The notes: generated by a model from the letters alone, not told the origin. A DNA stretch of 64,000 nucleotides from Neolewinella persica DSM 23188 (GCF_000373105.1 NZ_KB890419.1:62001-126000); one strand, 5' to 3'; numbered from the stretch's first letter, positions 44,090-52,889 are shown. Numbers and translations are program-made.

Positions 44090-44821
44090 TTAGTTAGTGG
44101 GTAGGGTGTAGGAAATGACGGCTCCCTTGATGTGGAGGTCACCACTCCAGCTGGTGGAGTAAGCAACCAGGGTGTAGCCGGCGGAGCCTGAGACGACGTG
44201 GTCGACGTTAACCGGGCCACTGTTCGTCCAGTCCGGACTGGCATTGACCACTCCCGTGGTAAAGTTGGCAACAGTGTTGAAAAAACCGGAACCAAGGAAT
44301 TCCTGCGTCAGAGATAGGCTCATTTCTGCTGCACTGGTTCGGTCCCGGTAGTAAAAAGTGATGCCGGTTATCCGGCTGCCGACGGGCAGATGGAAGGGAG
44401 CCACCAGGCCACCCACACCAGTGGTGATATTGGCACCACCCTGGCCGACAGCGGAGATGTATACATCGTTAGATTCACGTGCATGAAAATGGCCACTGGA
44501 AAGCGTGATGGATTGGGTAGGGGTAACTGCCGGATCAGCTTCAGGTGCCGGCCCCAGTTCCACCCATTCGTTGGCTACTGTATCAAAAACATTGAGCCGG
44601 CTTGTGCTGGTGTTGTAAATCACGAGGCCATTGGGAGGATTAAGAATGATGTCGCGTTGGGCACGGTCCAGTCGGGGAGGTAGAAAGCCCTGGGAAGTGC
44701 TGCGTAATTCCAGGAGGGCATCTTCGTCGGGGTTGCCGTTGTCGGGGCTGATGAGCACACCCTGTCCGGAGAGCTGGCCAAAGCAAACGTAAGCCAAAAG
44801 AATAAGGAAGAAGTACTTCAT
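44090..44821 (-). CDS. Exported surface-type protein of unknown function
   Basis: A 243-residue protein with signal peptide (MKYFFLILLAYVCFGQLSGQ). The start at 44821 is chosen over a longer frame from 44866 that lacks a signal. The segment ALLELRSTSQGFLPPRLDRA followed by GLVIYNTSTSRLNVFD is a widespread Bacteroidota motif found at the head of surface and tail-fibre-like proteins. The C-terminal half is beta-rich without a known domain, and there is no T9SS sorting domain. The cargo gene follows after nine bases. Partner or substrate unknown. Confidence 0.7.
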   Translation of the reverse strand: MKYFFLILLAYVCFGQLSGQGVLISPDNGNPDEDALLELRSTSQGFLPPRLDRAQRDIILNPPNGLVIYNTSTSRLNVFDTVANEWVELGPAPEADPAVTPTQSITLSSGHFHARESNDVYISAVGQGGANITTGVGGLVAPFHLPVGSRITGITFYYRDRTSAAEMSLSLTQEFLGSGFFNTVANFTTGVVNASPDWTNSGPVNVDHVVSGSAGYTLVAYSTSWSGDLHIKGAVISYTLPTN

Positions 44822-44940
44822 GGGTAAGGGGATTTGGAACACCCTTTTATTACCGATGACCAGCATTTGTTACACCTTTACGCGTAAATTTGAACAAAGA
44901 CGTTCCTCCTTGTTCTGGGCATATCATGGTTCGTCGCTAC

Positions 44941-45040
44941 GCAGCGAGCCGAGCTGCATGTTAGCAGTACCCACTAGTGAGCAGAGAAGGGTAGCGAGCC
45001 GAGCTGTGCGGAGTACTACCCACTACCAGGCGCGAAGCGC
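44941..45040. repeat. Tandem repeat of a ~50-bp unit
   Basis: AGCGAGCCGAGCTG occurs exactly at 44943-44956 and 44993-45006, and TACCCACTA at 44968-44976 and 45017-45025, giving two imperfect units about 50 bases long. They fill part of the gap between the YagU-like gene and the exported-protein gene. No gene is seen in this gap. Confidence 0.7.
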
Positions 45041-45074
45041 GTCTACTGAGCAAGGGAGCGCAGCAACTTTGCGC

Positions 45075-45674
45075 CTACCGTTGTTCCATGTAATACCGGG
45101 TAGCCCGGCGTACCACTTCTACCGTAGTGCCGAAGGCAACGTGACCTGCGAGGTTTTCGATTTTATCCGCGGCAACATCTTTTACGGCGGTTGGGGCGAA
45201 GCCAAGGGCCGGGACGGCGAATTGCTGAGCGGCGGTCCATAGTGGCGCGCCTTTATCCGTATTTGCCTCGGGCATTGCTTCGACGATCAGGCCGTAAACA
45301 CCACCGATCAGGGCACCGATACCTACCTCGATGATGGCCGCCGCTGCTGCTTCGTCTTCAGCATCGAGGTTAATGCCGGTCATTTCTTCGGCAGAGTCAA
45401 CGATGTCGTCGGCCAATTTGTCCTCAAACTGAACGGTGTCTGGCGCCATGGCGCGGTCCACCAGCATTTTGACGCCGACGCCGACTAGCCCACCCAGTAC
45501 ACCGGCAAGGAATCCTCGCCCGTAGTTTTTAGGTCCGGTGTGCTCAGTTTTACGCATGAACTCATCGACCGTATCAATACGATGCCCGGTAAATTGCTCG
45601 ATTTGACTGGGGTTAACGTTGGCCGCCGCATCTTTAACGGTGTCCATAATCATCTGGAAGGTGGAAGAAGCCAT
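45075..45674 (-). CDS. YagU/DUF1440-like membrane protein
   Basis: A 199-residue protein with glycine-rich membrane segments (GRGFLAGVLGGLVGVGVKMLV; AAIIEVGIGALIGGVYGLIVE; FAVPALGFAPTAV). The pattern of a first Gly-rich helix, a middle helix pair and a C-terminal E-x-x-G-H-x-x-(F/W)-x-x-x-x-E-(V/I)-(V/I)-R-R block matches my recollection of E. coli YagU, an inner-membrane protein of the DUF1440 family reported in acid resistance. The N-terminal ~50 residues are polar and possibly helical. It is divergent from the GH3-type gene. Assignment rests on memory of the family pattern, not on a search. Confidence 0.55.
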   Translation of the reverse strand: MASSTFQMIMDTVKDAAANVNPSQIEQFTGHRIDTVDEFMRKTEHTGPKNYGRGFLAGVLGGLVGVGVKMLVDRAMAPDTVQFEDKLADDIVDSAEEMTGINLDAEDEAAAAAIIEVGIGALIGGVYGLIVEAMPEANTDKGAPLWTAAQQFAVPALGFAPTAVKDVAADKIENLAGHVAFGTTVEVVRRATRYYMEQR

Positions 45675-45776
45675 AAGTTATATTAATCTTGTGTATGAAA
45701 AGTAACGATGCGGATGGTCTGAGGTTCGCCGGGAAGAGAATTAGCTTGGTGTATCATTCTTTTTAAACGTAAAAAC

Positions 45777-47288
45777 ATGTTGCTTGATCGCGTTATTGAA
45801 CTTGGGCTGGAAGCCGCTGACAAATTCCCTCGCCGCCGCCGGGCACCGTGGGCCGCTCAGCAGCGGACCCTGAAGAAACTGCTGAAGAAGGCTCGAAAAA
45901 CCGTTTTTGGGCGGGCCTACGATTTTGCCGGAATACTGAAGTCTGAGGAGCCCATCCTTGCATTTCAGCAAAAGGTGCCTGCGGTGGACTATAACGGCAT
46001 GTTTACTCCCTGGTGGGAACGGGTGTACGAAGGAAAGGAAGACATTACCTGGCCCGGAGGTACCGAATATTATGCCCTGAGCAGCGGTACCAGCGAGGCA
46101 AATACAAAGTACATACCCGTAACGGAAGCGATGCTGAAATCACTCAGCCGGGGGGCGTTCAGGATGTTTTCCTGTTTTCCTGATTATGGGCTTTCGGCGG
46201 ATGTGTACACCGCTTCCTGGCTGGCCATTGGCGGCACTACCCAGCTGACTAAGCAGGGCGGCCGACGCTTCGGTTACCTCAGTGGCATCAACGCGCGGGA
46301 ACAACCGCTGTGGGCCCGGGGCTTTTACAAGCCTGGCCAACGGATTGCCCGGATCGAAAATTTTGATGACCGGGTGGAGGAAATAGCCCGCAACGCCCCG
46401 AACTGGAATATCGGGGTCATTGTGGGGATTCCGCACTGGGTACAGCTTACGTTGGAGCGGATACTGGAAATCCATCAGCTGGAGACTATTTCCGAGATAT
46501 GGCCAGACCTGGAGTTGTTCGTCAGCGGCGGTGTCGACTACCGCCCATACGTGAAAAGCTTTGAGCGGCTGATCGGTCACCCCATAAAGTACATGAATAC
46601 CTACCTGGCCAGTGAAGGAATGTTTGCTTTCCAACGCAACGCGACGGCCGAGGGGATGCAGCTGTTGCTTGATAACGGTATATTTTATGAATTTCTCCCG
46701 TTCAACGAAGAAAACTTTGATGACGAAGGTAACATTCGCCCCAATGCCAGGGCCCTGACGTTGAACCAGGTGGAGGAAGGACGTGAATACGCTTTGCTGA
46801 CAACCTCCTGCAATGGAGCCTGGCGATATCTCGTGGGAGATACCGTCCGTTTCCTCGACGCCAAAGAAGCGGTGATTCAGATCAGCGGGCGGACCAAACA
46901 TTACATCAACCTGGCGACCGAGCACCTCACAGTCGATAACATGAACGCCGGCGTACTGGCGGTAGAACAAGCCTTCAACGTTCGGATTCCGGAATTCACC
47001 ATCGTACCGGTGAAAGACGACCAGTACATTGCGCACGAATGGTACCTGGGGAGTAAGGACGTACTTGATGCAGCAGCTATTCTGCCCGTACTCGACGCTG
47101 CGCTTGGGGAGGTCAACGATGACTATAAGTCTGAAAGAAAGACCGCCCTGCAAATAAAGGTCAATACGGTGCCCCTCCAACGCTTCTATGACTGGCAACG
47201 GCAGAGCGGGCAAGTGAACGGGCAGAGTAAAATACCCCGGGTGCTCAAAGGTGCGGCTAAGGATCGTTGGCTTGGGATGCAGGCGTAA
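45777..47288 (+). CDS. GH3 auxin-responsive-promoter family acyl-adenylating protein
   Basis: A 503-residue member of the GH3/JAR1-like branch of the ANL adenylating superfamily (not glycoside hydrolase family 3). The ATP-binding P-loop motif is YYALSSGTSEANTKYIPVT, followed by YMNTYLASEGMFAFQ (A5-type motif) and YLVGDTVRFLD and ISGRTKHYINLATEH (A7/A8-type motifs). Plant members conjugate acyl acids such as indole acetate and jasmonate to amino acids; the bacterial substrates are largely unknown. Cytoplasmic, no signal peptide. Divergent from the YagU-like gene. A copy of the 18-bp repeat lies 54 bases beyond its stop. Confidence 0.9.
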   Translation: MLLDRVIELGLEAADKFPRRRRAPWAAQQRTLKKLLKKARKTVFGRAYDFAGILKSEEPILAFQQKVPAVDYNGMFTPWWERVYEGKEDITWPGGTEYYALSSGTSEANTKYIPVTEAMLKSLSRGAFRMFSCFPDYGLSADVYTASWLAIGGTTQLTKQGGRRFGYLSGINAREQPLWARGFYKPGQRIARIENFDDRVEEIARNAPNWNIGVIVGIPHWVQLTLERILEIHQLETISEIWPDLELFVSGGVDYRPYVKSFERLIGHPIKYMNTYLASEGMFAFQRNATAEGMQLLLDNGIFYEFLPFNEENFDDEGNIRPNARALTLNQVEEGREYALLTTSCNGAWRYLVGDTVRFLDAKEAVIQISGRTKHYINLATEHLTVDNMNAGVLAVEQAFNVRIPEFTIVPVKDDQYIAHEWYLGSKDVLDAAAILPVLDAALGEVNDDYKSERKTALQIKVNTVPLQRFYDWQRQSGQVNGQSKIPRVLKGAAKDRWLGMQA

Positions 47289-47341
47289 AGGGTATAAAGG
47301 AGGCCGAAGGAATACACTGCTTGCTAATTCAAACCCATAAT

Positions 47342-47359
47342 TGCACCTGCGGCCCCGCC
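47342..47359 (+). repeat. 18-bp interspersed repeat, copy 5 (C variant)
   Basis: TGCACCTGCGGCCCCGCC in the gap after the GH3-type gene. Confidence 0.8.
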
Positions 47360-47406
47360 CCTTTAAAGTACTTAGGGGAAAGTATTTAAGATGCAGCATT
47401 AGTGCT

Positions 47407-47448
47407 CAGTATTCAGGGCAGCGCAAAAACAACCTGCCCTGAATACTG
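47407..47448. repeat. Perfect 15-bp inverted repeat, CTGAATACTG family
   Basis: CAGTATTCAGGGCAG (47407-47421) and CTGCCCTGAATACTG (47434-47448) are exact reverse complements with a 12-base loop. The words recur in the gap at 49811-49970. It may terminate transcription of the GH3-type gene. Confidence 0.75.
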
Positions 47449-47502
47449 AAACCTGATTACGGAGTTCTGACGCCTTAAAACTGAACCTTGAAAACTGTAC
47501 TC

Positions 47503-47510
47503 TATCTTTG
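47503..47510 (+). promoter_or_regulatory. -7 promoter box of the SH3-protein gene
   Basis: TATCTTTG, an exact TAnnTTTG element, 27 bases ahead of the ATG at 47538. A TTG at standard spacing is not evident. Confidence 0.5.
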
Positions 47511-47537
47511 TCGTTCCAACAAACGCCCCATCCCTGT

Positions 47538-48116
47538 ATGGCCACAAAGAAAACAAACAACGCCCGCCTGGTTCCTTTCATCATCATGTCATTGCTTACC
47601 CTGATCTTTTTGATTTGGGCGATGCAACAATGTGGTACCCGCGACGGCGATTATGCCATGATCGCTGAAGGAAAAGCCCGGGAAACTTATCTGGACAGTA
47701 TCCGGCAAGTAGAACAAAATGACCGCATTGAGGCAGAAATCAACGCCGAAGCAGAGGCCCGGGCCGAAGCGCTGCTGCGGGCGCGTACCCAACCAATGCC
47801 GGGAGATAGTGTCGTCCGCCCGCCCGCGTCAGAGGTGGTCATTCAGAAAGTAACACCGCTATATTCAACAATCAACGGTCTCAACGTACGCAGTGGCCCC
47901 AGTATGAAAAGAGGAGTTATCACCCGCCTCAAGCTCTATGAAGAAGTCATCTTTACTGGCGAAGTGACGGATTCGCTGTACAGCATTGATCTGGGGGAGA
48001 TAACCCCGACTGCTCCCTGGGTCAAAATCCGCGTAGCAGACGGCAAGGAAGGTTGGGTTTACGGTGCCGGTGTATCCTACTATAAATATCAGTTGAAGGG
48101 GGTGATCACGGATTAG
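47538..48116 (+). CDS. Membrane-anchored protein with bacterial SH3 domain
   Basis: A 192-residue protein. ATG at 47538 (MATKKTNNARLVPF) is chosen over TTG at 47508, which lies in the promoter. One membrane helix (LVPFIIMSLLTLIFLIWAM) is followed by a charged, probably coiled segment rich in Glu and Ala (NDRIEAEINAEAEARAEALL) and a C-terminal SH3b domain (YSTINGLNVRSGPSMKRGVITRLKLYEEV...APWVKIRVADGKEGWVYG). Such domains commonly bind cell-wall peptides, and the topology places it in the periplasm. A partner is not evident from the neighbours. Confidence 0.8.
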   Translation: MATKKTNNARLVPFIIMSLLTLIFLIWAMQQCGTRDGDYAMIAEGKARETYLDSIRQVEQNDRIEAEINAEAEARAEALLRARTQPMPGDSVVRPPASEVVIQKVTPLYSTINGLNVRSGPSMKRGVITRLKLYEEVIFTGEVTDSLYSIDLGEITPTAPWVKIRVADGKEGWVYGAGVSYYKYQLKGVITD

Positions 48117-48187
48117 AATAAGGTATACCTCCTTAATTTAGTCCAACGCGCTGATTTGACGCAAACAAGAAAAAGTAATCTCCATCC

Positions 48188-49102
48188 ATGAAACTAGCCC
48201 AACCCATTACCGCCGCAGCACTGGCCGCTCAGCTCTCTGCTGAACTGATTGGTGACGGCAGTATTCTGATCACCGGGATCAACGAAATTCACCACGTTGA
48301 GACTGGTGACCTCAGTTTTGTCGACCACCCCAAATATTACGGTCCGGCACTGGCTTCTGCGGCGTCGGTCCTCCTGATCGATCAACGTATGGAATGCCCG
48401 CAGGGCAAAGCCCTGCTGGTCATCGATCAACCGTTTGCCGCATATAACGGTCTAGTGCTGAGCGAACGCCCGGTACGCCAATGGACGCATACCATCGATC
48501 CAACGGCCCGGATCGGGGCTAACACAAGCATCGCGCCGGGGGCAGTGGTGGGAGCATATGCCATGATTGGCCGCGATTGTATAATCGGCCCCAACGCTAT
48601 GATTGGCGATTGGGTGGTGCTCGAGGATCGCGTGACTGTAGGCTCTGGCGCCGTCATCGGCAGCGAAGCTTTTTATTTCAAAGGGGGCAAGGACGGACTT
48701 ACTCCCTGGCGCAGCGGCGGGTCAGTATTGCTGGAAGCGGATGTGGCCATCGGCCCGAACTGTAATATCGCCCGGGGGGTCTCTTCCACTACGACGATTG
48801 GCCGGGGAACGAAGCTCGACGCTCTGGTTCAGATCGGTCACGATTGCAAGATCGGCCGGCACTGCCTGATGGCCGCTCAGGTCGGTGTTGCGGGCAACAC
48901 TACGGTGGGTGATTGGTGCGTATTTCAGGGCCAGGCGGGCATTGCGCAAAACATTGTGTTGGGCGACCGGACGGTTATTTTAGCCCAGAGCGGTGTCGGT
49001 AAAGACCTGGAGGGAGGAAAATCCTACTTTGGTAGCCCGGTGCAGGAGGCGCGTAAGGCGTTTAAGGACATCGCGGTGTTACGGAAATTGGGGGAAAAAT
49101 AG
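48188..49102 (+). CDS. LpxD-like UDP-3-O-acylglucosamine N-acyltransferase
   Basis: A 304-residue left-handed beta-helix acyltransferase. The N-terminal uridine-binding domain (about 1-100, TGINEIHHVETGDLSFVDHPKYY) is followed by hexapeptide repeats (IDPTARIGANTSIAPGAVVG onwards). His218 in VQIGHDCKIG corresponds to the catalytic His of LpxD. LpxD adds the second acyl chain in lipid A biosynthesis. Bacteroidota often carry a true lpxD and a shorter paralogue; the short N-terminal domain and isolated position (no lpxC, fabZ or lpxA alongside) suggest this may be the paralogue, so no symbol is given. It precedes rnhB on the same strand. Confidence 0.85.
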   Translation: MKLAQPITAAALAAQLSAELIGDGSILITGINEIHHVETGDLSFVDHPKYYGPALASAASVLLIDQRMECPQGKALLVIDQPFAAYNGLVLSERPVRQWTHTIDPTARIGANTSIAPGAVVGAYAMIGRDCIIGPNAMIGDWVVLEDRVTVGSGAVIGSEAFYFKGGKDGLTPWRSGGSVLLEADVAIGPNCNIARGVSSTTTIGRGTKLDALVQIGHDCKIGRHCLMAAQVGVAGNTTVGDWCVFQGQAGIAQNIVLGDRTVILAQSGVGKDLEGGKSYFGSPVQEARKAFKDIAVLRKLGEK

Positions 49103-49200
49103 ATTGGAGGAAGTACTGCATACAAGTATGTTTATATGTACCGAATGCCATGAACTAATCCCTCTTTAAAGATAGTTAACTCTCTCCTTACTTTTATCCC

Positions 49201-49812
49201 ATGTTATTACCCCACCTCGAACCCAACCGCCTGGAAGCCGGCTGCGACGAAGCCGGTCGTGGCTGCCTCGCTGGTCCCGTTTTTGCCGCGGCGGTCATCT
49301 TTCCGCCTGGATACTCCGACCCGGAGTTAAACGATAGCAAAAAATTGAAGGAAGCGGACCGGGATAAGCTCAGAAAACGCATCGAAGAAAACGCACTGAC
49401 CTGGCGGGTGGCCAGCTACAGTGTGGAGGAGGTCGATAAGTACAACATTTTTCAGAGCAGCTACCGGGCCATGCACCGGGCACTGGACGGACTGCACACG
49501 CCGCCGGAGTTCCTGCTGGTCGACGGTAAGTTCTTCATCCCTTACGGTGAAATGCCCTACGAATGTGTCATCAAAGGAGACGGCAAGTACCAGAGTATCG
49601 CCGCCGCCGGCATCCTGGCAAAAACCCACCGGGATGAGCACATGCGGAAACTGCATGTGCAATATCCGCAGTACAGCTGGAATACGAATGCGGGTTATCC
49701 GACCATTGCACACCGCAGGGCTATTGAGGAATTTGGTGCCACGGAGCACCACCGGAAAAGCTTTCGGTTGCTGAAGGAGGGGAAGCAGTATAGCTTGTTT
49801 GAGAATAAGTAG
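49201..49812 (+). CDS. rnhB: Ribonuclease HII
   Basis: Removes RNA from RNA-DNA hybrids and single ribonucleotides in DNA. 203 residues, the usual size. Catalytic residues are the Asp-Glu of AGCDEAGRGCLAGPVFAAAV (residues about 15-16), the Asp in EFLLVDGKFFIPYG and the later Asp of KTHRDEHM. The substrate-sensing GRG motif is present. ATG at 49201 is the only good start. It stands alone after the LpxD-like gene with a 98-base gap. Confidence 0.97.
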   Translation: MLLPHLEPNRLEAGCDEAGRGCLAGPVFAAAVIFPPGYSDPELNDSKKLKEADRDKLRKRIEENALTWRVASYSVEEVDKYNIFQSSYRAMHRALDGLHTPPEFLLVDGKFFIPYGEMPYECVIKGDGKYQSIAAAGILAKTHRDEHMRKLHVQYPQYSWNTNAGYPTIAHRRAIEEFGATEHHRKSFRLLKEGKQYSLFENK

Positions 49813-49970
49813 TATTCAGTATCCAGGATTTATTAGTCAGGTTTCAGGATGAAGGATACAGGGATCGGCAATTAGGTTTTAGTAGTCAATACCTTGCATC
49901 AATGATCCTCGATATGAACCCTGAATACTATGCACTGATCCCTGAGTACTGATCCCTGCCCCCTGAACAC
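49811..49970. repeat. CTGAATACT/TGATCCCTG word repeat gap
   Basis: AGTATTCAG (49811-49819, overlapping the rnhB stop) pairs with CTGAATACT (49921-49929), and CTGATCCCTG- and GATCCCTG-type words repeat toward the end. It shares words with the inverted repeat at 47407-47448. No gene. Confidence 0.65.
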
Positions 49971-49978
49971 TACCTTTG
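49971..49978 (+). promoter_or_regulatory. -7 promoter box of the AraC-type gene
   Basis: TACCTTTG, an exact TAnnTTTG element, seven bases before the ATG at 49986, so the leader would be almost absent. Confidence 0.5.
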
Positions 49979-49985
49979 TTGGCCG

Positions 49986-51179
49986 ATGGAATTCAACGTC
50001 AGCTTCCAGACCGCCTGTCTCTTTTTCTTCTTCGTCCAGGGCTTGCTTTTTGCGGGTTTACTTGTCGTGCGTGGTCGGGAATATGGCCATCGGCCGAGTT
50101 ACTGGCTTAGCCTGTTCATTTTCTTGTGCTCCTGTTATATCGTACCGTTTATGATGGGTTACAGTGGCTGGTACGGCAAGGATGGCTATCGGGAATTTCT
50201 CTTTTTTGTCCCTTTTCAGCAGTTCTTTCTGATCGGACCAGTGATTTACTGTTACACGAAGAGCTTGCTTGATGCTGATTATCGGCTACAAGGGAGGGAC
50301 TGGCTGCATTTTCTTCCCGGTGGTATATACCTGCTGTATAGCCTGCTCGTATTTGTAACGGACGTTTGGGTCCTGAGTGGAGATTACTACTTCTACGCTG
50401 ATGGTCGGGATAAGGACCTGGCCCCTTGGTATCAAATTACCGGATTACTGGCGATGATGGTTTATTCGGGTCTTAGCCTCGGTGAGTACAACCGTTACCG
50501 CAAACGAATTTTTGAAGAGCTGAGTTATGCTGATACCGTGGTGTTCTCCTGGGTGAAACAGTACCTCGTCGCGCTGTTGATCATCATGACTTTGCGGATC
50601 GTGTTTCTGATCTTACTCCCGAATTTCGGGAGCTTTGGCAAATGGTTCTGGTACTACATTGGCTTTGCCGCACTGTATTATTTTATCGCTTTGGCTGGCT
50701 ATACCAATGTTGTTAAATCACTGGCTCCGCTACACTGGCGACGGCAGCAATCACCGGTTTTGGAGGCCCAAATAATCCATGAATCTGAAGTAAAAGAAAT
50801 TGACGATGATCCGGCAGAGCTGGACAGTTGGAAACCAAAAATACTAGATTTGATGGAGGTTGATCGGCTATACGAAAACCCGACCCTGACCTTGAATGAC
50901 GTGGCTGACCGACTGGAAATAACGAGCAAACAGGTGTCCGGACTCATTAACCGCGGCTTTGAGCAGAATTTTAATGACTTCGTGAACACCTACCGGGTGG
51001 AGGCGGTAAAAGCACGGTTTGAGCAGGGGGATCAACATCAGTTCACCATCCTAAGCATCGCTTTGGCGTGTGGGTTCAACTCTAAAACAACGTTCAATCG
51101 GGTGTTTAAGCGGGTGACGGCGCGGACGCCGGTGCAATATTTAGCAGAAAGGAGCAAGGGAAGTAGTACCACATCGTGA
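49986..51179 (+). CDS. Membrane-anchored AraC-family transcriptional regulator
   Basis: A 397-residue regulator with about seven N-terminal membrane helices (residues 5-235, for example CLFFFFVQGLLFAGLLVV and YLVALLIIMTLRIVFLILL) and a C-terminal AraC HTH domain (about 280-390, NPTLTLNDVADRLEITSKQVSGLINR and FTILSIALACGFNSKTTFNRVFKRVT). The layout is common in Bacteroidota and suggests sensing of a membrane or extracytoplasmic signal. The serine hydrolase gene downstream on the same strand is a possible target. A two-mismatch relative of the 18-bp repeat (51119-51136) encodes the conserved ARTPVQY end of the HTH domain, where similarity may be chance. Confidence 0.9.
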   Translation: MEFNVSFQTACLFFFFVQGLLFAGLLVVRGREYGHRPSYWLSLFIFLCSCYIVPFMMGYSGWYGKDGYREFLFFVPFQQFFLIGPVIYCYTKSLLDADYRLQGRDWLHFLPGGIYLLYSLLVFVTDVWVLSGDYYFYADGRDKDLAPWYQITGLLAMMVYSGLSLGEYNRYRKRIFEELSYADTVVFSWVKQYLVALLIIMTLRIVFLILLPNFGSFGKWFWYYIGFAALYYFIALAGYTNVVKSLAPLHWRRQQSPVLEAQIIHESEVKEIDDDPAELDSWKPKILDLMEVDRLYENPTLTLNDVADRLEITSKQVSGLINRGFEQNFNDFVNTYRVEAVKARFEQGDQHQFTILSIALACGFNSKTTFNRVFKRVTARTPVQYLAERSKGSSTTS

Positions 51180-51191
51180 TTTGGCGCGCCG

Positions 51192-51220
51192 GGGGCAAGG
51201 AAATCGGGCATTTTTGCCCC
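51192..51220 (+). terminator. Hairpin between AraC and serine-hydrolase genes
   Basis: GGGGCAA (51192-51198) pairs with TTGCCCC (51214-51220) around a 15-base loop. The run TTTTT is on the loop side rather than after the stem, so terminator function is uncertain. Confidence 0.4.
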
Positions 51221-51248
51221 GAACCAATTATAAAACTCCTTTTTGCGG

Positions 51249-52889
51249 ATGAAAACCTTACTTCTCCTTATTCTCCTTTCTTTCGGTTGCGGTTACCTCC
51301 TTTCCCAGTCCCTTACTCCCGAACAAACGAAGGCCATCAATAAGGCCTTCATGGCCGATATCCCCGACGGTGGCCCCGGCGGGGCCATTGGTATCATCCG
51401 AAACGGTAACGTTGTCTACACCCAATACGCTGGCCTGGCGGACCTGGATACTAAGCGCGCCATCGATGGACAAACCCGCTTCAACATTGCTTCTAACGCA
51501 AAACAGTTTACGGCCATCGCCACCCTTAAACTGGCACGGGAAGGAAAATTAAACCTGAAAGACGATATCCGTGAGTATTTCCCTGAACTCTATCCGGACA
51601 TCAAGGAAGCCATCACGGTCGCTAACCTCCTAAATCATACCAGCGGTATTCGGGACGTCTATAATCTGTGGAGCTTTCAGGGCATCACCTGGTGGAAAAA
51701 GACACTGACGAATGATGATGCACTCGAACTGATCAGGAATCAACGTGAACTCAATTTTACGCCGGGCACCCAGCACCTCTACAGCAATACCAATTACATC
51801 TTGCTGACTTACCTTGTTGCTAAGGTTTCGGGTAAATCCTTTCGGGAGTATACCGACGGCTTATTTAAAAGCCTTGGCATGACCAATACCAATTTCGTTA
51901 GCGACCACAATGATATGGGGCCCAACGTTGGCCGGCCCTACTTCAACTTTGACACCTGGAGTACCTACAAATGGCGAACGGACCTGCACGGAGACGGCTC
52001 CCTTTTCTCAACACTTGAGGATCAATTAGCCTGGGAAGTAGTCGTCCAAAAGGGTGAAACCGCCTGCCTGGAGGCACCACTGTTGTCCCAAAGTCAATTA
52101 CCGGTTAATACTGATGCTGATTACGGATTTGGCTTGGAGCGCGGAGCATACCGAGGCGTACCCGTTCGCTGGCACGATGGCAGCACCGGTGCCTGGGATG
52201 CCTCCTTCATCCGCTTCCCGGAGCAGCACCTGACCGTAGTCGCTTCGGACAACAGTGGTAAGTTTGGCACCTCCATGCTGGTCCGTACCATAGCAGACAT
52301 TGTCCTGAAGGACGTATTTACCGAAGATGCTTTCCTGACAGAACCGAAGACCGTCAGAGCAGAGATCCCCGTCGAAAAACTCTTAGGTACCTACCTGGCG
52401 GACAATGGCTACGCCTTTATCTTTAAACTGGTGGATGGTAAGCTAATGCTGGAGCGGGATGGCCGGAGCGACAACGAATTAGAACTTGAAGAAGGAAACA
52501 TTTACCGCCAGAAGTTTGACCCCGCCTTTAAGCAGGAATTTACCTGGGACGAAGAAAAGGGGATGCAGGTAACGGCCTATTACTGGGCCCATGCCCCGTA
52601 CTCACTTACCCGCTCAAACGTAGACTGGAAGGGCTACGACTTCGCTGGCCTGAAAGGTGAGTTCTATAACGATGAGCTTGATGTAAGCTTTGATGTCTCC
52701 TACGCTGAAGGCCAGCAATACCAGATCAAATCCGGTAAGGAAAACATAAAAGGAGAGATGTATAAGCGGGACCAAATACTGGCCGGCGGCGGGAATAATA
52801 TCAAAGTTGTTCGGGACGCTTCGGGTCAGGTAACCACCCTACTGGTCAGTGATGAACGGACGAAGAATCTGCGCTTTGTTCGGAAGTAA
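51249..52889 (+). CDS. Serine beta-lactamase-like hydrolase (class C/DD-peptidase family)
   Basis: A 546-residue exported serine hydrolase. ATG at 51249 (MKTLLLLILLSFGCGYLLSQ, signal peptide) is used instead of TTG at 51243. The SxxK nucleophile motif is Ser82-Asn-Ala-Lys85 in NIASNAKQFTA, the Y-x-N motif is in HLYSNTNYILLTYL, and HDGSTGAWDASF carries the third motif. A C-terminal lipocalin-like beta domain (from about residue 375) ends with TKNLRFVRK. Such proteins act in the periplasm as peptidases or esterases as often as true beta-lactamases. Its last 44 bases overlap the convergent membrane-protein gene. Confidence 0.9.
   Translation: MKTLLLLILLSFGCGYLLSQSLTPEQTKAINKAFMADIPDGGPGGAIGIIRNGNVVYTQYAGLADLDTKRAIDGQTRFNIASNAKQFTAIATLKLAREGKLNLKDDIREYFPELYPDIKEAITVANLLNHTSGIRDVYNLWSFQGITWWKKTLTNDDALELIRNQRELNFTPGTQHLYSNTNYILLTYLVAKVSGKSFREYTDGLFKSLGMTNTNFVSDHNDMGPNVGRPYFNFDTWSTYKWRTDLHGDGSLFSTLEDQLAWEVVVQKGETACLEAPLLSQSQLPVNTDADYGFGLERGAYRGVPVRWHDGSTGAWDASFIRFPEQHLTVVASDNSGKFGTSMLVRTIADIVLKDVFTEDAFLTEPKTVRAEIPVEKLLGTYLADNGYAFIFKLVDGKLMLERDGRSDNELELEEGNIYRQKFDPAFKQEFTWDEEKGMQVTAYYWAHAPYSLTRSNVDWKGYDFAGLKGEFYNDELDVSFDVSYAEGQQYQIKSGKENIKGEMYKRDQILAGGGNNIKVVRDASGQVTTLLVSDERTKNLRFVRK

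Noticed and set aside
45777-47288. GH3 protein as a glycoside hydrolase family 3 enzyme
   Set aside because: The motifs are those of acyl-adenylating enzymes (SSGTSEANTKY); the shared abbreviation is coincidental.
46140-47399. 419-codon frame antisense to the GH3-type gene
   Set aside because: Shadow of a well-supported gene; no family pattern.
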